Assembly (NCBI GenBank): GCA_022712475.1
Contig: JALAGK010000276.1
Coordinates: 1-6,061 of the forward strand
Origin: Enterobacteriaceae bacterium
GTDB lineage: Bacteria > Pseudomonadota > Gammaproteobacteria > Enterobacterales > Enterobacteriaceae
Length of the DNA: 6,061 nucleotides
Direction of reading: 5' to 3'
Below the pieces are notes generated by a model. The model worked only from the letters and a program-made list of their open reading frames with translations. It was not told the DNA's origin and did no database searches. The position numbers were made by a program, and so were the translations under genes. Below, one piece after another: positions 1 to 5,362 of this stretch. Position 1 is the first letter of the stretch, and every line of letters begins with the position of its first letter.

Positions 1-1725
1 CACGAATATTTCCATAACTGGACCGGTAACCGCGTCACCTGCCGTGACTGGTTCCAGTTGAGTCTTAAAGAAGGTTTGACGGTATTTCGCGACCAGGAGT
101 TCAGCTCCGATCTCGGTTCACGGGCCGTTAATCGCATCAGCAACGTGCGTACTATGCGCGGTATGCAGTTTGCCGAAGATGCAAGCCCAATGGCGCACCC
201 GATTCGCCCGGAAATGGTCATTGAGATGAACAACTTCTACACTCTCACGGTGTATGAAAAAGGCGCAGAAGTTATTCGTATGCTGCACACATTACTTGGT
301 GAAGCAAACTTCCAGAAAGGGATGCAGCTTTACTTTGAGCGCCACGACGGCAGTGCCGCGACCTGTGACGACTTCGTGCAGGCGATGGAAGATGCGTCCA
401 ATATCGACCTGTCGCATTTTCGCCGCTGGTACAGTCAGTCCGGTACGCCGATTGTCACGGTGCAGGATGATTATGACCCACAAACTGAACAGTACACGCT
501 CACCGTGAGTCAACGCACACCGCCCACAGCCGATGGTTCAGAAAAGCTGCCGCTGCATATTCCGTTTGATATTGAGCTTTACGACAACGACGGTAAGGTC
601 ATCCCGCTACAGCACAATGGCCATCCGGTACACCATGTGCTCAACGTGACCCAGAAGGAGCAGACGTTCGTTTTTGACAATGTTTACTTCCAGCCGGTGC
701 CGTCACTGCTGCGTGAGTTTTCGGCACCCGTGAAGCTTGAATACAACTGGAGTGACGCGCAGCTCACGTTCCTCATGCGCCACGCGCGAAACGACTTCTC
801 ACGCTGGGATGCCGCGCAGAGTCTGCTGGCGACCGCTATTAAGCTGAATGTGGCGCGCCAGCAGGCTGGACAGCCGCTGACGCTTCCTCAGCACGTAGCA
901 GATGCCTTCCGTGCCATATTGCTCGATGAACATATCGACCCGGCACTGGCGGCGGAGATAATGACGTTGCCGTCGCAAAGTGAAATTGCTGAGCTGTTTG
1001 ACATTATCGATCCGCTGGCGATTGCCGCTGTACACAATGCACTGACCTGCGCGTTGGCGCACGAACTCGCTGACGAACTGCTGGCGGTTTATAATGCGAT
1101 GGCGGTCGGGGCTTATCGTGTAGATCACGGCGATATTGGCAAGCGTGCGCTGCGCAATGTCTGCCTGCGCTATCTGGCTTTTGATGAACCGCAACTGGCC
1201 GAGGCGCTGGTGACGGTGCAATATCGCGACGCGGATAACATGACGGACGCGATGGCGGCGCTTTCTGCGGCGGTTGCCGCTGAACTTCCCTGCGCCGATG
1301 CGCTGATGGCGCAATACGATGAAAAATGGCATCAGGATGGTCTGGTGATGGATAAATGGTTTATTTTGCAGGCCACCAGCCCGGCGGAAGATGTGCTGGC
1401 AAATGTGCGCAAACTGCTCAACCATCGTTCCTTCTCCATGAGCAACCCGAACCGGGTTCGCTCGCTGATTGGCGCGTTTGTGAGCGCCAACCCGGCGGCT
1501 TTCCACGCGCTGGACGGCAGTGGTTATCAGTTCCTGGTGGAAATGCTGACTGAACTTAACAGTCGCAACCCGCAGGTGGCGTCACGTCTGATTGAACCGC
1601 TCATTCGCCTTAAGCGCTATGATGAGAAGCGCCAGCAGCTGATGCGTGCGGCGCTGGAGCAGCTTAAAGCGCTGCCAAATCTCTCCGGCGACTTGTTTGA
1701 GAAAGTGACTAAAGCGCTGGCGTAA
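1..1725 (+). CDS. pepN: Aminopeptidase N, C-terminal 574 residues (5' truncated by window edge)
   Basis: M1-family zinc metallo-aminopeptidase, a cytoplasmic enzyme that removes N-terminal residues from peptides in the last steps of protein turnover. The frame is open from base 1, so the gene starts left of the window. The first five residues are the zinc-binding motif HEYFH, and the third zinc ligand is the Glu 24 residues in (LSLKEG), giving HExxH-x18-E. If the protein matches the 870-residue E. coli enzyme, residue 1 here is His297, the ligands are His297, His301 and Glu320, and the catalytic tyrosine (Tyr381) is the Tyr in TLTVYEKGAE. The GAMEN substrate-binding motif would lie upstream, outside the window. 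The rest is the end of the thermolysin-like domain, the small beta domain and the long alpha-helical C-terminal domain. It ends TKALA-TAA, and 574 residues is exactly the expected remainder. There is no frameshift. An apparent internal start near base 58 is a TTG inside the gene. The gene converges on ssuB and is followed by a strong terminator. Confidence 0.97.
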   Translation, partial: HEYFHNWTGNRVTCRDWFQLSLKEGLTVFRDQEFSSDLGSRAVNRISNVRTMRGMQFAEDASPMAHPIRPEMVIEMNNFYTLTVYEKGAEVIRMLHTLLGEANFQKGMQLYFERHDGSAATCDDFVQAMEDASNIDLSHFRRWYSQSGTPIVTVQDDYDPQTEQYTLTVSQRTPPTADGSEKLPLHIPFDIELYDNDGKVIPLQHNGHPVHHVLNVTQKEQTFVFDNVYFQPVPSLLREFSAPVKLEYNWSDAQLTFLMRHARNDFSRWDAAQSLLATAIKLNVARQQAGQPLTLPQHVADAFRAILLDEHIDPALAAEIMTLPSQSEIAELFDIIDPLAIAAVHNALTCALAHELADELLAVYNAMAVGAYRVDHGDIGKRALRNVCLRYLAFDEPQLAEALVTVQYRDADNMTDAMAALSAAVAAELPCADALMAQYDEKWHQDGLVMDKWFILQATSPAEDVLANVRKLLNHRSFSMSNPNRVRSLIGAFVSANPAAFHALDGSGYQFLVEMLTELNSRNPQVASRLIEPLIRLKRYDEKRQQLMRAALEQLKALPNLSGDLFEKVTKALA

Positions 1726-1739
1726 CGCGCAAAGCCAAC

Positions 1740-1779
1740 AGGGCGAGTCTCGATGTCTGGTCGAGGCTCGCCCTTTTTT
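1740..1779 (+). terminator. Rho-independent terminator of pepN
   Basis: A stem starts 15 bases after the pepN stop. The left arm AGGGCGAG-T-CTCGA (1740-1753) pairs with TCGAG-G-CTCGCCCT (1761-1774). That gives 14 base pairs including one U-G wobble, closed by a 7-base loop (TGTCTGG) and followed by a run of T (1774-1779). This is a textbook intrinsic terminator for pepN. Transcripts of the opposing ssu operon would form the complementary hairpin, but on that side it is followed by a mixed sequence and not a T-run. It should therefore act mainly in the pepN direction, with weaker stopping or 3'-end protection for ssuB mRNA. Confidence 0.92.
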
Positions 1780-1820
1780 ATGGCTGTTGTAAACGTTGCG
1801 TGCGGTGAGGCGCAATCGCG

Positions 1821-2594
1821 TTATCCCACCCGCGTTTTACGCTCCGGGTCTTCGCTTTTCCCTCGTTGCATGACGCGAGCCAGCACCTGGCCTTCCAGCT
1901 CAGCGAGTCGGGCTGACCCCACACGCCGTGGACGCGTGAGATCAACTGTTAAATCCAGCCCGATTTTGCCGTCTTCAATCAGCAGCACCCGGTCGGCCAT
2001 TGCCACCGCTTCACTCACATCGTGGGTCACCAGTAACACGGTAAAAGCGTGTTCCTGCCACAGTGAGACAATAAGCTCCTGCATCTCAATGCGCGTCAGT
2101 GCATCCAGCGCACCAAGTGGTTCATCAAGCAGCAGCAGAGCAGGGCGATGGATTAGCGCCCGTGCCAGCGCCACACGTTGTTTCTGACCACCGGAAAGCG
2201 CGGCGGGCCATTCACTGGCGCGGTTTGCAAGGCCCACGGCCGCAAGCGCCTGCATTGCAGCGGCTTTCCAGTCCCCTTTAAGCCCAAGACCGACATTATC
2301 GATAACTGATTTCCATGGCAGCAGTCGCGCCTCCTGAAACATCAGACGCGTTTCTTCCTGCGCCGTCGCAAGCGGTGCGTTACCAGCCAGAATTTCTCCT
2401 CCACTGGCAGGTTCTAGCCCGGCCAGCAGGCGTAACAGCGTGCTTTTACCTCCGCCGCTGCGGCCCACCACCGCAACAAACTGCCCGGCCGGAATATGTA
2501 AATCCAGTTCATTAAGGATCGTTTTTTCGCCATAGCGTTTGCTGATGTGGTTAAGCAACAACGGCAGTCCTGGTGTCAGTCGCGCGGTATTCAT
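1821..2594 (-). CDS. ssuB: Aliphatic sulfonate ABC transporter, ATP-binding protein SsuB
   Basis: ATPase subunit of the SsuABC importer that takes up alkanesulfonates as a sulfur source during sulfate starvation; it sits on the cytoplasmic face of the membrane as a dimer with SsuC. The 257-residue length is close to E. coli SsuB (about 255). All nucleotide-binding motifs are intact: Walker [10 protein letters not shown] (44-52), Q-loop Gln at about 87 in [11 protein letters not shown], signature LSGGQ (133-137), Walker B LLLLDEP (153-159), D-loop GALDALT (161-167) and H-switch His191 in VTHD. The ATG is preceded by AGGAGG and overlaps the ssuC stop by four bases (ATGA), so the two are translationally coupled. 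It is the last gene of the operon and converges on pepN. The C-terminal 40 or so residues after LTVDL are the more variable tail typical of SsuB. Confidence 0.96.
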   Translation of the reverse strand: MNTARLTPGLPLLLNHISKRYGEKTILNELDLHIPAGQFVAVVGRSGGGKSTLLRLLAGLEPASGGEILAGNAPLATAQEETRLMFQEARLLPWKSVIDNVGLGLKGDWKAAAMQALAAVGLANRASEWPAALSGGQKQRVALARALIHRPALLLLDEPLGALDALTRIEMQELIVSLWQEHAFTVLLVTHDVSEAVAMADRVLLIEDGKIGLDLTVDLTRPRRVGSARLAELEGQVLARVMQRGKSEDPERKTRVG

Positions 2595-3379
2595 AGCGCC
2601 TCCTGTTGAAAATAGGCCGGGTTCCAGCGCAGCCAGCGCCGTTCCAGCAGCTGGGCACTCACATCTGCAAGTTTGCCGAGCAGGGCATAGAGCAGAATGG
2701 CGACAACTACGATATCAGTCTGCAAAAACTCGCGTGCGTTCATGGCCAGATAACCAATACCGGCGTTAGCAGAAATGGTTTCGGCTACAATCAGCGTCAG
2801 CCACATCAGCCCGAGCGCAAAGCGCACGCCAACCATAATTGATGGCAGCGCGCCGGGCAGAATGACCTGTGCAAACAAGCTAAAGCCCGACAACCCGTAG
2901 CTTCTCGCCATTTCCAGCAGCCCCTGGTCGATATTGCGAATACCGTGCCAGGTATTGATATAAATCGGAAACAGCGTGCCCAGCGCGACCAGGAATACTT
3001 TGGCGGTTTCGTCGATGCCAAACCAAAGAATAACCAGCGGGATTAATGCCAGATGCGGCACGTTGCGCAGCATCTGAACCGAGGTATCCAGCAGTCGTTC
3101 ACCAAGGCGCGACAACCCACTTATCAGTCCGAGCACCAAGCCGATGGTACCGCCAATGGCAAAGCCAAGCAGTGCGCGCCAGCTACTGATAGCAAGGTGA
3201 TGTGCCAGGTCGCCGCTAACGAACAGTGTCCAGAAGGCACGAGCGACGCCTTCTGGCGATGGAAATACCCGGCTGGCAATCCAGCCCTGCGATGAGGCGA
3301 GCTGCCAAAGTGCCAGCAGAACTAGCGGTAGCAGCCACGGGGTAAGGCGGTTTAGCCAGGGTTGCGAATGTTGTTTCAT
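2591..3379 (-). CDS. ssuC: Aliphatic sulfonate ABC transporter, permease SsuC
   Basis: Inner-membrane permease of the SsuABC sulfonate importer, of the BPD_transp_1 (MetI-like) family. The 262-residue length matches the family (263 in E. coli). Hydrophobic segments suitable for membrane helices lie near residues 12-28, 66-88, 108-120, 124-142, 186-205 and 223-240. The cytoplasmic EAA loop that docks on SsuB is visible from [10 protein letters not shown] (156-165) through ILPGALP (173-179). Start choice is well supported: GAGGAGGAAGG lies directly upstream of ATG at 3379. That ribosome binding site lies within the remnant of ssuD, and the short reading frame that begins at the ssuD start ends in a TGA overlapping this ATG. 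The gene overlaps ssuB by 4 bp downstream. No damage is seen, so the transporter appears functional despite the loss of ssuD next to it. Confidence 0.96.
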   Translation of the reverse strand: MKQHSQPWLNRLTPWLLPLVLLALWQLASSQGWIASRVFPSPEGVARAFWTLFVSGDLAHHLAISSWRALLGFAIGGTIGLVLGLISGLSRLGERLLDTSVQMLRNVPHLALIPLVILWFGIDETAKVFLVALGTLFPIYINTWHGIRNIDQGLLEMARSYGLSGFSLFAQVILPGALPSIMVGVRFALGLMWLTLIVAETISANAGIGYLAMNAREFLQTDIVVVAILLYALLGKLADVSAQLLERRWLRWNPAYFQQEAL

Positions 3380-3390
3380 CCTTCCTCCTC
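3380..3390 (-). promoter_or_regulatory. Ribosome binding site of ssuC, preserved inside the ssuD remnant
   Basis: Reading the minus strand, GAGGAGGAAGG stands immediately before the ssuC ATG. It is a very strong Shine-Dalgarno element that would have been at the extreme 3' end of an intact ssuD. Its survival, when almost all of ssuD is gone, means ssuC translation need not have been harmed by the deletion. Confidence 0.8.
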
Positions 3391-3463
3391 AACGCTGCGC
3401 GATGTTATCCAGGAAAAATGTTGGTGAGGGCCGTGTCCTGCGAGTGTGCGATGGCTGGCATGA

Positions 3464-3485
3464 CCATATGGCGATGTACACATCG
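3464..3485. repeat. Adjoining palindromes in the filler between ssuA and ssuC
   Basis: Two palindromes abut inside the unrecognised part of the ssuD slot: CCATATGG (3464-3471) and CGATGT-AC-ACATCG (3472-3485), with 6-bp perfect arms around a 2-bp centre. They do not match REP, ERIC or any insertion sequence end that I know. They may be a protein-binding site, a trace of the rearrangement, or chance. Confidence 0.45.
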
Positions 3486-3507
3486 GTACGCCCTTGCGGA
3501 TGTGATT

Positions 3508-3529
3508 TGCTGCAATGGGGATTGCCGCA
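3508..3529. repeat. Small hairpin in the filler between ssuA and ssuC
   Basis: TGC-T-GCAAT-GGGG-ATTGC-C-GCA forms an 8-bp stem with one mismatch and a 4-base loop. It lies within the ssuD remnant where no SsuD similarity is visible. There is no T-run on either side, so it is not an intrinsic terminator, and expression of ssuC and ssuB from the upstream promoter should not be blocked by it. Confidence 0.4.
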
Positions 3530-3596
3530 GAAAATACGCTGTGAGTGTCGGTCAGTGCAGTGTTATGAACTGGCAGAAACCAGAATCGGTTCAGGC

Positions 3597-4568
3597 TCAT
3601 GATTTTCCCCCTGCATTCGCGGCGGGTTGCCAGATGCGTTGGCGGATATCGATTTTTTTCGGCAACAGGCGGTTACTGTAAAATAAATCCGCGGTTTGCT
3701 GCTGGCGAGCGGCGATGTCGGCACTGACGGGCGTGATAGTCATTTGCGGGCGGTGTTGCAGGTAGCGGGTAATCACACTCTCGGGCAGACCAATCGTCTG
3801 CGACAGCAGTTTGATACTCTGCGGTTTGTCGCTGTGGGTGAGGCCATCGGCCTGGCTGAACGTTGCCAGCACCTGCTGTAAAAAAGCGGCGTGCTTTTCA
3901 GTCCAGCGGCGCTCGGCCAGATAGAACGAACCCGTAAGGTTCAGGGTACGCCCGTCGGTCAGCACGCGCACGCCACCCTGTTCAAGGGCGGCGGAATAAT
4001 ACGGATCCCAGATAGCCCAGGCATCAACATTATGTTGTTGAAAGGCGGCCCGGGCATCGGCAGGCGTCAGGTAGACCGGCTGGATATCACTGAAGCTGAG
4101 CCCGGCCTGCTGTAGCGCGCGCAGCAGCAGGTTATGGGAGCTGGAGCCTTTCTGGAACGCCACTTTCTTACCTTTGAGGTCAGACACGCGTTTAACAGGG
4201 CTTTCCTTTGCCACCAGAATCACTTCAGCGAGTGGCTTAGCGGGTTCCGCGCCAACATACAGCAGGTCTGCGCCTGCTGCCTGCGCAAAGATAGGAGGTA
4301 TATCTCCCGTGCCGCCTAAATCAATACTGCCGACGTTAAGTGCCTCCAGCAGTTGCGGACCCGCCGGGAATTCCACCCAGGTAACGCGTGTGTCTGGCCA
4401 CTTTTGCTCCAGCAGGCGGTGGCTTTTTGTCAGCACCATGCCAACTGCGCCTTTCTGATAGCCGATGCGCAGTTCCGAGGGGGGCGCCGGGGTTGTGGCT
4501 TTTGCGCTCAAACTGAGTGCGCCTAAGAGCGTAAGCCAGACCACGTGCTGTTTGAGACCATTAAGCAT
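3597..4568 (-). CDS. ssuA: Aliphatic sulfonate ABC transporter, periplasmic binding protein SsuA
   Basis: Periplasmic solute-binding protein that captures alkanesulfonates and delivers them to SsuC/SsuB. The product from ATG 4568 has 323 residues, close to 319 in E. coli. A signal peptide is clear: Lys6, a hydrophobic core (about 9-22) and a likely cleavage site after AKA (22-24). Family hallmarks include LRIGYQKG just after the signal, GSIDLGGTGDIPPIFAQAAG (80-99), QKGSSSHNLLLRAL (139-152) and DAWAIWDPYYSA (182-193). Start choice: the frame extends to a TTG at 4574, but ATG 4568 has GGAG six bases upstream and is preferred. It overlaps the ssuE stop by eight bases (ATGCTTAA), which implies translational coupling. 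The stop TGA overlaps the start of the ssuD remnant (ATGA). The gene is intact. Confidence 0.96.
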   Translation of the reverse strand: MLNGLKQHVVWLTLLGALSLSAKATTPAPPSELRIGYQKGAVGMVLTKSHRLLEQKWPDTRVTWVEFPAGPQLLEALNVGSIDLGGTGDIPPIFAQAAGADLLYVGAEPAKPLAEVILVAKESPVKRVSDLKGKKVAFQKGSSSHNLLLRALQQAGLSFSDIQPVYLTPADARAAFQQHNVDAWAIWDPYYSAALEQGGVRVLTDGRTLNLTGSFYLAERRWTEKHAAFLQQVLATFSQADGLTHSDKPQSIKLLSQTIGLPESVITRYLQHRPQMTITPVSADIAARQQQTADLFYSNRLLPKKIDIRQRIWQPAANAGGKS

Positions 4569-5127
4569 GGACAACTCCCGAAACGCTGGGCTGGCGGTTG
4601 TCGTGGCGTTGCAACGCTTGTAAGAACACCTCCAGCGCTGTATCGAGACGCTGTTGCAGCAGCGGCGAGAAACGAGCGCGATGCTGGTAGTCTTCTATCT
4701 GGCTATCATCAGCAAAAACGCCGTGCAGTATTTCCTGGGCTTTGAGCGCGTTCAGCACCGGTTTGAGCGCATAGTCCACCGCCAGCATGTGGCCAATGCT
4801 GCCGCCCGTGGCGAGTGGCAGCACCACTTTATTGTCCAGCGCTCTTTCCGGGAGCAGGTCTAACAGCGTTTTCAGCACACCCGAAAAAGACGCTTTATAA
4901 ACCGGCGTGGCGACAATCATCCCGTCGGCTTCCCGCAGCTGTTCACTCAGCGCCAGCAGCGCCGGGCTGTCAAAACGCGCATAAAGCAGGTCTTCAGGAA
5001 CAAAATTTTGTACATGCCAGTGACATACCTCAATTTTCTGCGCGCTTAACTTTTCACGGGCATATTCCAGCAGGGCGCTGGAGCGGGAAGGGTAGCGCGG
5101 GCTTCCGGCAAGCGTAATCACTCGCAT
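4561..5127 (-). CDS. ssuE: NAD(P)H-dependent FMN reductase SsuE
   Basis: Cytoplasmic flavodoxin-fold reductase that uses NAD(P)H to reduce FMN and normally hands FMNH2 to SsuD. The product is 188 residues (191 in E. coli) and similarity runs almost end to end, with only the last 15 or so residues divergent. Visible landmarks are the FMN phosphate loop LAGSPRYPSRSS (6-17), TPVYKASFSG (74-83), LPLATGGS (103-110) and VDYALKP (117-123). The Tyr at 119 corresponds to the tyrosine (Tyr118 in E. coli literature numbering, without Met) in the pi-helix characteristic of SsuE-type two-component reductases. Start: ATG 5127 with AAGGAG five bases upstream. It is the first gene of the operon and overlaps ssuA by 8 bp. 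Its natural partner SsuD is missing from the locus, so it is an apparently intact reductase without its cognate monooxygenase here. Confidence 0.95.
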   Translation of the reverse strand: MRVITLAGSPRYPSRSSALLEYAREKLSAQKIEVCHWHVQNFVPEDLLYARFDSPALLALSEQLREADGMIVATPVYKASFSGVLKTLLDLLPERALDNKVVLPLATGGSIGHMLAVDYALKPVLNALKAQEILHGVFADDSQIEDYQHRARFSPLLQQRLDTALEVFLQALQRHDNRQPSVSGVVHA

Positions 5128-5190
5128 GGTGGCTCCTTATAACCATTTATATGATTTTTTGTGGCATTGATAACGGTTTGATAGTGGCAG
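5128..5190 (-). promoter_or_regulatory. Probable ssu operon promoter and activator region
   Basis: On the minus strand, AAGGAG (5138-5133) is the ssuE ribosome binding site, and TATAAA (5151-5146) is the best -10 candidate. No good -35 sits at the proper distance (GTTATC at most), as expected for a promoter that needs an activator. In E. coli this operon is activated by the LysR-type regulators Cbl and CysB under sulfate limitation. Two copies of TTGATA (+ strand 5167-5172 and 5178-5183) lie 11 bp apart, and GTGGCA also occurs at 5161-5166 and 5184-5189. These are candidate activator contacts. The promoter location is inferred from position and base composition only. Confidence 0.45.
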
Positions 5191-5211
5191 AGCCGTGACG
5201 CGGGATTAAAT

Positions 5212-5285
5212 GCTTTTTTTGCAGGAGGTTTGCCACTTTATGCATAATTAAGACCGCCAGAAGCAGGCTGCGACGCTTTTTTTGC
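5212..5285. repeat. Direct repeat GCTTTTTTTGC, two copies 63 bp apart
   Basis: The identical 11-mer GC-T7-GC occurs at 5212-5222 and 5275-5285 in the ssuE-pyrD intergenic region. Spacing of 63 bp is close to six helical turns, so the two T-tracts face the same side of the DNA. T-tracts bend DNA. A role in promoter architecture is possible but unproven, and the low-complexity core makes chance occurrence realistic. Confidence 0.4.
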
Positions 5286-5295
5286 GACATGTCAA

Positions 5296-5346
5296 TTCAC
5301 TTTCGGCGCGCATTGCTGAATAATACGGCCCCGGTTTACCCACCGG
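5296..5346 (+). promoter_or_regulatory. pyrD promoter with start-site-switching leader hairpin
   Basis: A -35-like TTCACT (5296-5301) lies 17 bp before AATAAT (5319-5324), a 5/6 match to TATAAT. Seven bases after it comes CCGG (5331-5334). In E. coli and Salmonella pyrD, high CTP favours starting at C about seven bases from the -10, giving a transcript whose 5' end folds and blocks ribosome loading; high GTP/CTP favours starting two bases later at G, giving an unfolded, translated transcript. The sequence fits: a transcript starting at C5331 can pair CCGG with CCGG at 5343-5346 (8-base loop), whereas one starting at G5333 cannot. The ribosome binding site AGGGAGAG follows at 5352-5359. The motif positions are seen directly; the mechanism is transferred from the literature. 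Confidence 0.65.
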
Positions 5347-5362
5347 AATCCAGGGAGAGTTC

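Larger units (their letters stand above)
3376..3600 (-). pseudogene. ssuD: Remnant of alkanesulfonate monooxygenase gene ssuD; body missing
   Basis: SsuD is the FMNH2-dependent monooxygenase that cleaves alkanesulfonates to aldehyde and sulfite; it is about 380 residues in E. coli and is encoded between ssuA and ssuC. Here that slot is only about 220 bp. The reading frame from ATG at 3600 begins MSLNRFWFLPVH, which fits the SsuD N terminus (E. coli MSLNMFWFLPTH). It has a good ribosome binding site (GGGGGA) and a 4-bp overlap with the ssuA stop. After codon 12 the similarity stops: the next 62 codons resemble nothing I know, and the frame ends at a TGA overlapping the ssuC ATG. In a different frame the last codons before a TGA at 3391-3389 read FFLDNIAQR, weakly like the SsuD tail (DFIPRKVAQS), just where ssuD should end. 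Interpretation: a large internal deletion with filler or scrambled sequence. The 74-codon product lacks the TIM-barrel and active site. The N-terminal match is firm and the C-terminal match is tentative. Confidence 0.82.

Noticed and set aside
799..1506. Long open frame of 235 codons on the minus strand inside pepN
   Set aside because: It lies entirely antisense to a well-recognised gene, its product is rich in Arg, His and Gln with no recognisable domain, and it is explained by codon bias in the real frame.
1753..2187. 144-codon plus-strand frame covering the pepN terminator and antisense to ssuB
   Set aside because: Serine- and arginine-rich translation typical of the complement of an ABC ATPase gene; it starts inside the terminator hairpin and has no convincing ribosome binding site.
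3402..3681. Plus-strand frames of 66 and 87 codons across the ssuD scar
   Set aside because: They run into the antisense of ssuA, lack good ribosome binding sites and show no recognisable domain; the minus-strand operon context is the better explanation.
4569..4574. TTG at 4574 as the ssuA start
   Set aside because: It would sit almost on top of the GGAG element, whereas ATG 4568 is ideally spaced from it and gives a normal signal peptide.
5183..5237. Inverted repeat AGTGGCA ... TGCCACT forming a hairpin
   Set aside because: The 7-bp arms are 41 bases apart with no intermediate pairing or T-run; too weak to call a terminator or regulatory stem.
5270..5290. PurR operator upstream of pyrD
   Set aside because: Only the right half (TTTGCG) resembles the PurR consensus; the left half does not match, so PurR binding here cannot be claimed from the sequence.
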